NCBI GenBank assembly: GCA_011799875.1
Contig: CM022302.1
Coordinates: forward strand, 520,361,229 to 520,425,228
DNA length: 64,000 nucleotides
DNA from: Thinopyrum elongatum
Taxonomy: Eukaryota; Streptophyta; Magnoliopsida; Poales; Poaceae
Reading direction: 5' to 3'
The notes under the pieces are model-generated. The model did not search any database. It was not told the origin of the DNA and saw only the letters and a program-made list of their open reading frames with translations. Position numbers and translations under genes: made by a program. This document shows positions 46,146 through 55,931 of this stretch, one piece after another (the stretch's first letter is position 1; the number at the start of each line of letters is the position of its first letter).

Positions 46146-47714
46146 ATGAATACCCAGTCCCCTAAAGTAGATGCAAATAATTCATATGGTGTTACTAGAT
46201 CGTTCAATGAGTATACTCTATCGGCCAGCCCTAATTTTTTCAATCATGCATCTAATTACGTGCATAGGCCGATTCAAAGTAATTTACATGCTTCAATTTC
46301 TTATGATACTAGTAACATGCACCATATGTACTCCAACTCTCATGCATCGGCAACCCTAAAAATCGTTATACCGATGAACAACATGATGAGTTTGGTCAAT
46401 CAAGTTGAAACACCTCGTGTAGGAACTTCCAATAGCATGCAACAAAGTGTTTCACCTTTTTATTCATTGGCAACTAATTTGGAATATACTAGTTCAACCA
46501 TGCCGATGGATGGGAGAATTGGCCATGCTACTACTAGCTATTCGGCCAATTACTCTCGACCATCATATGCTACACCTCTTGTTAGTAATTTTTCAGCACA
46601 GTACACAATTGTAGATGTTCATAATTCGGCCCCGCACTTTCATGGTCATAGCCGAATAAGTGAAAATTTTGCAGGAACACATGTGTTGTCATCTAATAAT
46701 GTAGCATATAATGCATGCTCTACGCAATTAGAGAATTTCGGCAACACTCACGAATCATTGCCGAAAGAATCTAAAAGTATTATGGAGCAATCCCTTCAAG
46801 AAGCGGTTGTTGCTGCATTAAAAAAGAGCTTGGCACAAAACAAGAGGATTAGTGCTCTTTGCCTTGAACAATATGAAAAGGGGTTGTTTCCTGATTATGC
46901 TACAATAAAGGCTAGAGTTTTGCAAGAAGATGAAACTTCATCAATTGATAGAATTGGCGACAGAGCATATAGTTATACAGCAGTGCATACACCTCCACCT
47001 TGTAACGCAGCATATTATACACCCCCTACACAGTTGCAAAATTTCGGCAACACTAACAGTTCATTGCCGAAAGATCCTAAAAGCATTGGGGGGCAAACTA
47101 ATCTAGACCGGGCTGAAATTGAGAGGGGAGTTAAAGCTTTGCGCGATAGGGTGCAAGTACTTCGCCAAGAGAGAATTGATAGGGAATTGGCTCAAAGAAA
47201 AGAAGTCTTGCCAATTGATATAACCAGTGAAAAGAATGATGATTCAGAAACTAAAAGTGCTTTGGTTGAAAAAGCCGAATCAAGTAGTATATATTTCGAA
47301 TCCATCAAATCCAAAGAGGCAAGCATCACTGAGAAAGGGCACGGCAAGCATAGGAAAACATCGGTGCTTGATTTTTCTGAAGTTAATGGAACCTACTTCC
47401 TGCCCTATGAGTTCCGTGCCGTAGAAATTGACAAGCCTCAAGGACAAGAGCAAGTAGCCGAACAAAGTTCGGCTGATAAGGATCTTCAAAGTAATGATGC
47501 ACAGAATCAAGAAAAATATGATGATAAGGCGTTGGGGAGCCATCCAAAGATGGAGCAAGATATTGTTCAAGTCGCACTACCATCATGCTCTCCCAACATA
47601 GTTGACTCGCTGTTCCTGAGGCGCGGGAGGTGGACACCGAAAGAGAAGGAACCATCACAGGATCATAGCTCGGGTGAGATCCCTGAAGAACCTGCCAGGT
47701 ATTGGAGAACTTGA
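46146..47714 (+). CDS. Gag-like ORF of a Gypsy-like element
   Basis: An uninterrupted frame of 522 codons starts MNTQSPKVDANNSYG; it stays open to an ATG at 46092, 18 codons earlier. The product is polar and rich in Ser/Asn, without zinc knuckle, protease or polymerase motifs. It contains an internal duplication (STQLENFGNTHESLPKESKS against PTQLQNFGNTNSSLPKDPKS) and a helical charged stretch, ALRDRVQVLRQERIDRELAQ. Position after LTR and primer-binding site points to a gag-like protein. The end (LRRGRWTPKEKEP onward) may already be foreign, since CACTA-like sequence follows. The unbroken frame suggests a young or selected element. Confidence 0.5.
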   Translation: MNTQSPKVDANNSYGVTRSFNEYTLSASPNFFNHASNYVHRPIQSNLHASISYDTSNMHHMYSNSHASATLKIVIPMNNMMSLVNQVETPRVGTSNSMQQSVSPFYSLATNLEYTSSTMPMDGRIGHATTSYSANYSRPSYATPLVSNFSAQYTIVDVHNSAPHFHGHSRISENFAGTHVLSSNNVAYNACSTQLENFGNTHESLPKESKSIMEQSLQEAVVAALKKSLAQNKRISALCLEQYEKGLFPDYATIKARVLQEDETSSIDRIGDRAYSYTAVHTPPPCNAAYYTPPTQLQNFGNTNSSLPKDPKSIGGQTNLDRAEIERGVKALRDRVQVLRQERIDRELAQRKEVLPIDITSEKNDDSETKSALVEKAESSSIYFESIKSKEASITEKGHGKHRKTSVLDFSEVNGTYFLPYEFRAVEIDKPQGQEQVAEQSSADKDLQSNDAQNQEKYDDKALGSHPKMEQDIVQVALPSCSPNIVDSLFLRRGRWTPKEKEPSQDHSSGEIPEEPARYWRT

Positions 47715-48780
47715 CGTCCAACGCAACCATGTAGCGACGGACGTGCTCGTCCTCCTCCCTGGCATCGTGACGTACCACCTCCTCGGGGGCCGGCTACCTC
47801 CGCACCGATAGTGGCCCACGCGACCGCCACCAAAGAAGCTCCGGGTCGACGACGGGAGCCCGATTCCTCACCAAGCTGCGCGCCCCGGAAGGTAGCACCT
47901 CCCAGTGCCAGCCCGGCGGAGCCCAGTCCTGGACATGGTGCCTCTCAAGCAGGTTGTCGCCGCCGAGTCGACGACGAGAATGCGGGCCGGGCATCGTCAA
48001 CGTCGAGAACAAATTCTTATGAAAACAAATTCCTATGCAACAATTGTCATTTTATTATGCTACTCATATTTAATAAACTTTTACAACTATATAGTAGATG
48101 GGCAAATTTGAAAAACTCTCTACGACGTAGAGACATCACACACATACATCATTCTACATATCCATCCGGAGAACTAAAAAAAATTGCATATCCATATCAT
48201 ACATCATTCTACATATCCATTCATCATTCATCCATCATTCTAACATATCTACATCAATATAACATCTATCCACTTATCCATCTACTTATCCACTTATATC
48301 CATCCATCATTTCGAACATACATCATTCTAACATAAATCCATCTAACATCATCTACACACAAAAATACATAAATTCATATAACTTAATTATATTAGGTAA
48401 ATGTGTGTGTGTGTGTGTGTGTTTGCACCGGCAGTGGGGCTAGCTCCTACGCCGGAGATGGACGGGGCGGTGGCTAGGTGGGGGATGGGCTCGGGGAGGA
48501 GCGGACGGGGAGGCGTGCGGCTTCGATTCGAGGGAGGAGAGGGGGAGAGGGAGGAGAGGGGCTGACATCAGGCTCGGCGGCAAGGTCGAGGCGACGGCGA
48601 GGTCGAGGGAGGAGAGGGTCCGGCGAGGCCGAGGCGACGACGATGGTGAGGCGAGGCGACGGCGACGGCGAGGGTGAGGCGAGGCGACGGCAAGGTTGAA
48701 GACGGGCAGCCTGGCGGCGTATCTGTTCTGGATTTGATCGCGGTGGAGGCTGAAAACGCCAAGTCCGAGTTATATAGCAT
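47715..48780 (-). pseudogene. CACTA-associated coding remnant (two exon-like parts)
   Basis: Minus-strand text MVRHDAREEDEHVRRYMVAL (around 47778) and WAPPGWHWEVLPSGARSLVR (around 47950) resembles the second protein of Triticeae CACTA elements as I recall it. A GC-rich, Pro/Ser/Arg-rich part at 48780-48470 looks like the first exon after a TATATAACTC box (complement of about 48767-48776). Between them are ATCCATxxATC repeats and a GT microsatellite (48402-48422). No continuous gene could be built. Confidence 0.4.
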
Positions 48781-48781
48781 C

Positions 48782-49010
48782 TACCTTTAGTCCCCGTTCC
48801 AGCCACGCACCGGGACTAAAGGTTTCAGCCACGAACCGGGACTAAAGGACCTTTAGTCCCGGTGCGTGGCTGGAACCGGGACTAAAGATACAACCTTTAG
48901 TCCCGGTTACAGCCACGGGCCGGGACTAAAGGGCTGTTTTTGGCGGCCCAAATTCAGCGCGGGAGGAGGACCTTTAGTCCCGGTTCGTGGTGGCAACCGG
49001 GACTAAAGGT
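48782..49010. repeat. CACTA subterminal repeats
   Basis: Nine copies of CCTTTAGTCCCGGT or its complement ACCGGGACTAAAGG lie in 230 bases, in both orientations. Neighbouring opposite copies can form hairpins. This motif is typical of the transposase-binding subterminal zone of a grass CACTA family. The CACTA terminal inverted repeat itself was not found next to it. Confidence 0.75.
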
Positions 49011-49344
49011 CTTTTTCAAGTTTTTTTTTGTTTTTTCCTTTATTTTTTTCCTTTTGTTTCTACTTACAGCCAAATATTTAGAGTTTTTGAGTGAATCTTT
49101 TTGCTTTAGGTCAAAAAAATTATAAACTTCTGTTAGTGCCAGTAGTTTTCAAATTTGAATTCTTTGAAATTTGTGTGAATCACTAGTTTGTGAATAACTA
49201 TACTTTAAAAATAGATTTTTGAGTGATTCTTTTTCCTGCTGTTTAATATTAGTGTGTTTTATCAGTATGTTCAATTTGGTAATTTTTTAGGTTATTTTAA
49301 ATTGGTGTTTTAATCAAAAACAGATTCTGTTTAGCTCTTTTACT

Positions 49345-50410
49345 TTTATACCTCAAAAAACCATTAAATGCATGAAAAATAGCGAATGAAGTCAGAAAGG
49401 GTTAAAAATTGATTATGTGGCTTTGAATGGTGCATGTTGAATGCACAAAAAGTCTGGAGTTAAAATAAGTTTAAAAATAAAATGCCTTTGTAACAAATGA
49501 GTTTTCATCCGAAACCCTGATACTTCGAAAGATATTGTCCAGTTTGTACACGAAGTGCATCCAGTTTTTACCGTAACTCTCTCAACTTTTTAGCACATGC
49601 TATGTGGGTGAAATGATGATACCATGCCAAGTTTCAACCTTTTTCAGAGTTCATTTGTAGTGCTTTTCAATTTCAGGGTCATTTAGCTAAAAAAATCATT
49701 AAATGCATGAAAAATAGCAAATGAAGTCAGAAAGGGTTGAAAATTGATGACATGGCTTTGAATTGTGCATATTAAATGCACGAAAAGTCTGGAGTTAAAA
49801 TAATTTTAGAAAAATGAAATGCCTTTGTAACAGATGAGTTTTCGTCCGAAACCCTAATACTTTAAAAGAGATTGTCCAATTTGTACACGAAGTGCATCCA
49901 GTTTTTACCGTTACCCTCTCAACTTTTTAGCACATGCTATGTGGGTGAAATGATGATACCATGCCAAGTTTCAACCTTTTCAGAGTTCATTTGTAGTGTT
50001 TTTCAATTTCAGGGTCATTTAGCTCAAAAAAAATCATTAAATGCATGAAAAATAGCAAATGAAGTAAGAAAGGGTTAAAAATTGATGACGTGGTGTTGAA
50101 TGGTGCATATTGAGTGCACAAAAAGTCTGGAGTTAAAATAAGTTAAAAAATGAAATGCCTTTGTAACAGATGAGTTTTCGTCTGAAACCCTGATACTTCG
50201 AAAGAGATTGTCTAGTTTGTACACGAAGTGCATCCAGTTTTTGCCGTAGCCCTCTCAACTTTTTAGCACATGCTATGTGGGTGAAATGATGATACCATGC
50301 CAAGTTTCAACCTTTTCAGAGTTCATTTGTAGTGCTTTTCAATTTCAGGGTCATTTAGCTCAAAAAAATAGTAAATGAAGTCAGAAAGGGTTGAAAATTG
50401 ATGACGTGGC
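49345..50410. repeat. Tandem array, about 336 bp per unit, just over three units
   Basis: The anchor ATTAAATGCATGAAAAATAG begins at 49363, 49698 and 50036, i.e. 335 and 338 apart; a fourth, partial unit ends near 50410. Each unit contains GTACACGAAGTGCATCCAGT and TTAGCACATGCTATGTGGGT. The array lies directly downstream of the CACTA transposase and probably belongs to that element. Confidence 0.9.
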
Positions 50411-50628
50411 TAACCTCTTATGATCAGCCTTGCAAAATACATAGTGAAATATTTTGTTTGGACATAATTGCATTGATTAACTCCTACATAATGTTTCTTC
50501 GCGTTTCAAATGCCAAAACACATATATACCCTAACTATTACAAAGATTCCCTCCGATTTGTCAGAAGTGGGACTTTCCAGATAAGTCCGGAAACTCACTA
50601 GAGAATAAAGTGATGACGGTGAAGCCGG

Positions 50629-53600
50629 TTACATCCCAGAGTGGGATCTTAGGGTATAAAACTTTTTCTTCGCGTGTGTCCCTTTGCGCCGTAACCATGG
50701 ACAATCTTGATCATTTAACAAGATGCTTGGGCTAGTCTTCACTGTGAAGGGAGCAATTTCATGAAACTTTTCATAATCTTCTGACATGTCTGTCTTGTCC
50801 TCCACTCCCACGATGTTTCTTTTCCCTGAAAGAACTATGTGGCGCTTTGGCTCATCGTATGATGTATTCGCTTCCTTATCTTTTCTTTTTCTCGGCTTGG
50901 TAGACATGTCCTTCACATAGAAAACCTGCGCCACATCATTGGCTAGGACGAATGGTTCGTCTGTGTACCCAAGATTGTTGAGATCCACTGTTGTCATTCC
51001 GTACCACGGGTCTTCCTTTACCCCGCCTCCTGTCAGATTGACCCATTTGCATCGAAACAAATGGACCTTCAAATCACGTCCACAGTCAAGTTCCCATATC
51101 TCCTCTATGTAACCATAATATGTGTCCTTTGGCCTATTGGTGTTTGCTGCATCAAAGCGGACACCACTGTTTTGGTTGGTGCTCTTTTTATCTTGGGCGA
51201 TCGTGTAAAATATATTCCCATTTATCTCATACCCATTGAAAGTCAATATAATCGAAGATGGTGACTTGGCCAGCAAGTACAGCTCATCTCCAACAGTGTC
51301 GTCATGCATGAGACGTGTTTGCAACCAACCGCCGAATGACGCCATGTGTGTACGTTTGATCCAGGCCTCAGACAACTCTGGGTTCATGGAGCGTACAATA
51401 CCCATGTGTTCCTCGATATACGGAGCCACCATGGTGGAATTTTGTAGAACTATGTAGTGTGCTTGCTCCCAAGAATGCCCGTCCATACATATTACTGAAT
51501 CCTTTTCTAGCGTGCCTTTTCCACCTAGTCTGCCCTCATGCCGCGATTCAGGAACACCAATCGGCTTAAGGCCAGGAATAAAGTCAACACAAAACTCAAT
51601 AACCTCCTCTGTTTCATGGCCCTTGGAGATGCTTCCTTCTGGCCTAGCACGGTTATGAACATATTTCTTTAAGACTCCCATGAACCTCTCAAAGGGGAAC
51701 ATATTGTGTAGAAATACAGGACCCAGAATGGCAATCTTGTTGACTAGGTGAACTAGGACGTGCGTCATGATATTGAAGAAGGATGGTGGGAACACCAACT
51801 CAAAATTGGCAAGGCACTGCACCAAATCATTCTGTAACCTTGGTAGGATTTCTGGATCGATTACCTTCTGAGAAATTGCATTGAGGAATGCACATAGCTT
51901 CACAATGGCTAACTGAACATTTTTCGGTAGAAGCCCCCTCAATGCAACCGGAAGCAATTGCGTCATAATCACATGGCAGTCATGAGACTTTAGTTTCTGA
52001 AATTTTTTCTCTGCCATATTTATTATTCCCTTTATATTCGACAAGTAGCCAGACGGGACCTTCATACTGAGCAGGCATTCAAAGAAGATTTCCTTCTCTT
52101 CTTTGGTAAGAGCGTAGCTGGCAGGACCTTAATACTGCTTTGGATGCATGGCGTCTTTTTCGTGCATACGTTGCGGGTCCTCCCGTGCCTCCGGTGTATC
52201 TTTTGTCTTCCCATACAAGCCCAAGAAGCCTAGCAGGTTCACACAAAGATTCTTCATCACGTGCATCACGTCAATTGCAGAGCGGACCTCTAGGACTTTC
52301 CAATAGGGTTGGTCCCAAAATATAGATTTCTTCTTCCACATGGGTGTGTGTCCGTCAGCGTCATTCGAAACAGATTGTCCGCCGGGACCCTTTCCAAAGA
52401 TTACTTTTAAATCCTTGACCATATCAAGTATACGATCACCAGTACGGTGGTCAGGCTTCTTCCGGTGATCTGCCTCACCTTTGAAATGCTTGCCTTTCTT
52501 TCTTAAGAGATGCTTTATCGGAAGAAATCGACGATGTCCGAGGTACACATTCTTCTTACATTTATCCAAATATATACTGTCGGTATCATCTAAATAGTGC
52601 GTGCATGCGCAGTATCCCTTGTTTGTCTGTCCTGAAAGGTTACTGAGAGTAGGCCAATCATTGATAGTCACAAACAGCAACGCATGTAGGTCAAATTCCT
52701 CCTGATTGTGCTCATCCCACGCACGTACACCTTTTTCATTCCACAGCTATAAGAGCTCTTCAACTAATGGCCTTAGGTACACATCAATGTCGTTGCCGGG
52801 TTGCTTAGGGCCTTGGATGAGCACTGGCATCATAATGAACTTCCGCTTCATGCACAACCAAGGAGGAAGGTTATATATACATAGAGTCACATGCCAGGTG
52901 CTATGATTGCTGCTCTGCTCCCCAAAAGGATTAATGCCATCCGCACTTAAACCAAACCAACAGTTCCTTGCGTCAACTGCAAAGTCCTCCCACTTTCTCT
53001 CGATTTTTCTCCACTGCGACCCGTCAGCGGGTACTCTCAACTTCCCGTCTTTCTTACGGTTTTCTTTGTGCCAACGCATCAACTTGGCATGCTCTTTGTT
53101 TTGGAACAAACATTTCAACCGTGGTATTATAGGAGCATACCACATCAGCTTGGCAGGAATCTTCTTCCTAGGGCGCTCGCCCTCAACATCAACAGGGTCA
53201 TCGCGGCTGATCTTATAGAGCAATGCACCACATACCTGGCATGCATTCAAATTCTCATACTCCTCACCGCGGTAGAGGATGTAGTCATTAGGGCGTGCAT
53301 GTATCTTCTGCACCTCTAATCCTAGAGGGCAGACAACCTTCTTTGCTTCGTACGTACTGTCGGGCAATTCATTGTCCTTTGGAAGCATCTTCTTTAATAT
53401 TTTCAGCAACTTTTCAAATCCCTTGTTAGATACACCATTCGCTGACTTCCATTGCAGCAATTCCAGTGTGGTACCCAGCTTTTTCTTGTCATCTTCACAA
53501 TTTGGGTACAACAATTTCTTGTGATCCACTAACATGCGCTGCAACTTCAACTTCTCCTTTTCACTTGCGCAGTTTCTCTTTGCATCAGCAATGGCCCGAC

Positions 53601-53985
53601 CAAGATCATCAGCGGGCTCATCTGATGCCTCTTCTTCAGCTTCTTTCCCCATTGTAGTACCATCGTATTCAGGGAACCCAGGATAGCTGTCATCATCCTC
53701 TTCTTCTTCATTCTCTTCCATTAGAACCTCTCTTTCTCCGTGCTTGGTCCAACAGTTATAGCCGAACAGGAAACCAGACATAAACAGGTGGACGTGAATG
53801 ACTCTTATGCTAGAGTAATTGTTATCATTCTTACAGACAGCACATGGACAACACATAAAACCATCCCGCTTATTTGCCTCAGTCGCACGCAGAAAATTAT
53901 GCATGCCATCAATGAACTGGGAGAGCGTCGGTCATCGTACATCCATTGCCAGCTCATCTTCATTACACAACACCGAAAAGACCAA
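50629..53985 (-). pseudogene. CACTA (En/Spm) TNP2-type transposase, nearly open
   Basis: The minus strand starts at MSWQWMYDDRRSP (about 53960), the transposase-associated N-terminal domain. A one-base slip near 53926 shifts into a frame that continues to 50629. Along it come CCPCAVCKNDNNYSSIRVIH, GLSADGINPFGEQSSNHSTW (Transposase_21/TNP2), FWDQPYWKVLEVRSAIDVMH, then SHDCHVIMTQLLPVALRGLL (DUF4218) and DTYYGYIEEIWELDCGRDLK with RCKWVN (DUF4216). Two in-frame stops interrupt it, TAG at 52747-52749 and TAA at 52129-52131. With only three lesions over about 1100 codons it died fairly recently. Confidence 0.85.
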
Positions 53986-54048
53986 ATTAATACAAGTTCA
54001 TACATAAAGTTCATACACACTTATTCTCATAAAACAACATACAACTAT

Positions 54049-54354
54049 CTAGCTAAAGCATTTAAATGCAACAACAAATGCGATCAAGATCGCAACTAAG
54101 GTAACAACTGATCCAACAACATAGTGATACCAAGCCTCTTTATTAATGACATATTTCCTAATATTTCTAATATTCAAGCGCATTGCATCCATCTTAATCT
54201 TGTGATCGTCGACGACATCGGCAACATACAACTCCAATTTCATCTTCTCTTCTTCAATTCTTTTCAATTTTTCTTTCAAATACTTGTTTTCTTTTTCAAC
54301 TAAATTTAACTTCTCGACAAGAGGGTCAGTTGCAATTTCCGGTTCACATACCTC
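54049..54354 (-). pseudogene. Last exon of the second CACTA protein
   Basis: The minus strand opens after TTTTTACCTAG, a good splice acceptor, and reads EVCEPEIATDPLVEKLNLVE. It continues into a coiled-coil stretch (KEKLKRIEEEKMKLELYVAD) and ends with a hydrophobic tail, VVGSVVTLVAILIAFVVAFK plus CFS. I recall such a coiled-coil-plus-tail protein from Triticeae CACTA elements. The upstream exons are lost at the LTR element that starts at 54468. Confidence 0.5.
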
Positions 54355-54467
54355 CTAGGTAAAAATATCTGTGTTAACTTGATGGGCATAATTGTCATAA
54401 ACGGGAAATGCAATAAATAGTTATAAAAGAGAATATACCACATCCGAATCATAAACCGGATGAGGGT

Positions 54468-55853
54468 TGATACGTCTCCGTCGTATCTACTTTTCCTAAC
54501 ACTTTTCCTCTTGTTTTGGACTCTAATTTGCACAATTTGAATGAAACTAACCCGGACTGATGCTGTTTTCAACAGAACTACCATGGTGTTGTTTCTGTGC
54601 AGAAATAAAAGTTCTCGTATTGGAACGAAATTTCGCGAGGATTTTTTATATAATAAAAGAGAATTTCTGGAGCCAAGAACCACAGGAGGGGGGCACCTGG
54701 GTGGGCACAACCCACCAGGGCGCACCCCCTCCAGGCGCGCCCAGGTGGGTTGTCCCCACCTGGTGGCCCCGCAGACTCCAACCCTGATGCTATAAAGTCA
54801 TGTTTTCGGAGAAAAAAAAGAGGAAGAAAGAATTATCGTGTTTCACGAGATGGAGCCGCCGCCACCTCCTGTTCTTCATCGGGAGGCCAGATCTGGAGTC
54901 CGTTTGGGGCTCCGGAGAGGGGGATCTTCGATCTTCGTCATCACCAACCCTTCTCCATCGCAAATTCCATGATGCTCCCCACCGGGAGTGAGTAATTCCT
55001 TCGTAGGCTCGCTGGTCGGTGAGGAGTTGGATGAGATTCATCATGTAATCGAGTTAGTTTTGTTAGGGCTTGATCCCTAGTATCCATTATGTTCTGAGAT
55101 TGATGTTGCTATGACTTTTCCATGCTTAATGCTTGTCACTTTGGGCCCGGGTGCCATGATTTCAGATCTGAACTGTTTATGTTATCATCATTATATCTAT
55201 GTTCTAGATCCGATCTTGCAAGTTATAGTCACCTACTACGTGTTATGATCCGGCAACCCCGGAGTGACAATAGTCGGGACACTTCCCGGTGATGACCGTA
55301 GTTTGAGGAGTTCATGTATTCACTATATGTTAATGCTTTGTTCCGGTTCTCTATTAAAAGGAGGCCTTAATATCCCTTAGTTTCCAATAGGACCCCGCTA
55401 CCACGGGAGGGTAGGACAAAAGATGTCATGCAAGTTCTTTCCATAAGCACGTATGACTATTTACGGAATACATGCCTACATTATATTTATGAACTGGAGC
55501 TAGTGCTGTATCGCCCTAGGTTCCAACGAATTCACCGATCCAATGCCTACGAATTTGTCTCATATTGTTCTTGCTAAGTTACCACTGCTATTGTTACTCT
55601 TGCACTTGCTACAAAATCATTGCTATTACTGTTACCGTTACTATTGCTGTTGCTACTACTATCAAAACTACCATACTACTTTGCTACTGATTACTTTGCT
55701 GCAGATAATTAATCTCCAGGTGTGGTTGAATTGACAACTCATCTGCTAATACTTGCAAATATTCTTTGGCTCCCCTTGTTTCGAATCAATAAATTTGGGT
55801 TGAATACTCTACCCTCGAAAACTGTTGCGACCCCCTATACTTGTGGGTTATCA
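54468..55853 (+). repeat. 5' LTR of the gag-protease element
   Basis: 1386 bp from TGATACGTCTCCGTCGTATC to CTTGTGGGTTATCA. GC-rich inverted words (GGTGGGCACAACCCACC / GGTGGGTTGTCCCCACC) occur at 54690-54765. A CTATAAAGTCATG TATA-like box is at about 54790. A related GGTGGGCACAACCCACCTGG block recurs internally at 59025. Confidence 0.85.
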
Positions 55854-55864
55854 AGACCTTTTTC

Positions 55865-55882
55865 TGGCACCGTTGCCGGGGA
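55865..55882 (+). promoter_or_regulatory. Primer-binding site
   Basis: TGGCACCGTTGCCGGGGA lies 11 bases after the LTR end. It is the usual TGGCxCCGTTGCCGGGGA priming sequence of many grass Gypsy elements. Confidence 0.75.
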
Positions 55883-55931
55883 GCATAGCTATATTTGTTG
55901 AGTCACTTGGGATTATTATCAAATTATCACT

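Noticed and set aside
48402..48422. GT repeat as a functional element
   Set aside because: It is an ordinary short microsatellite inside the CACTA remnant.
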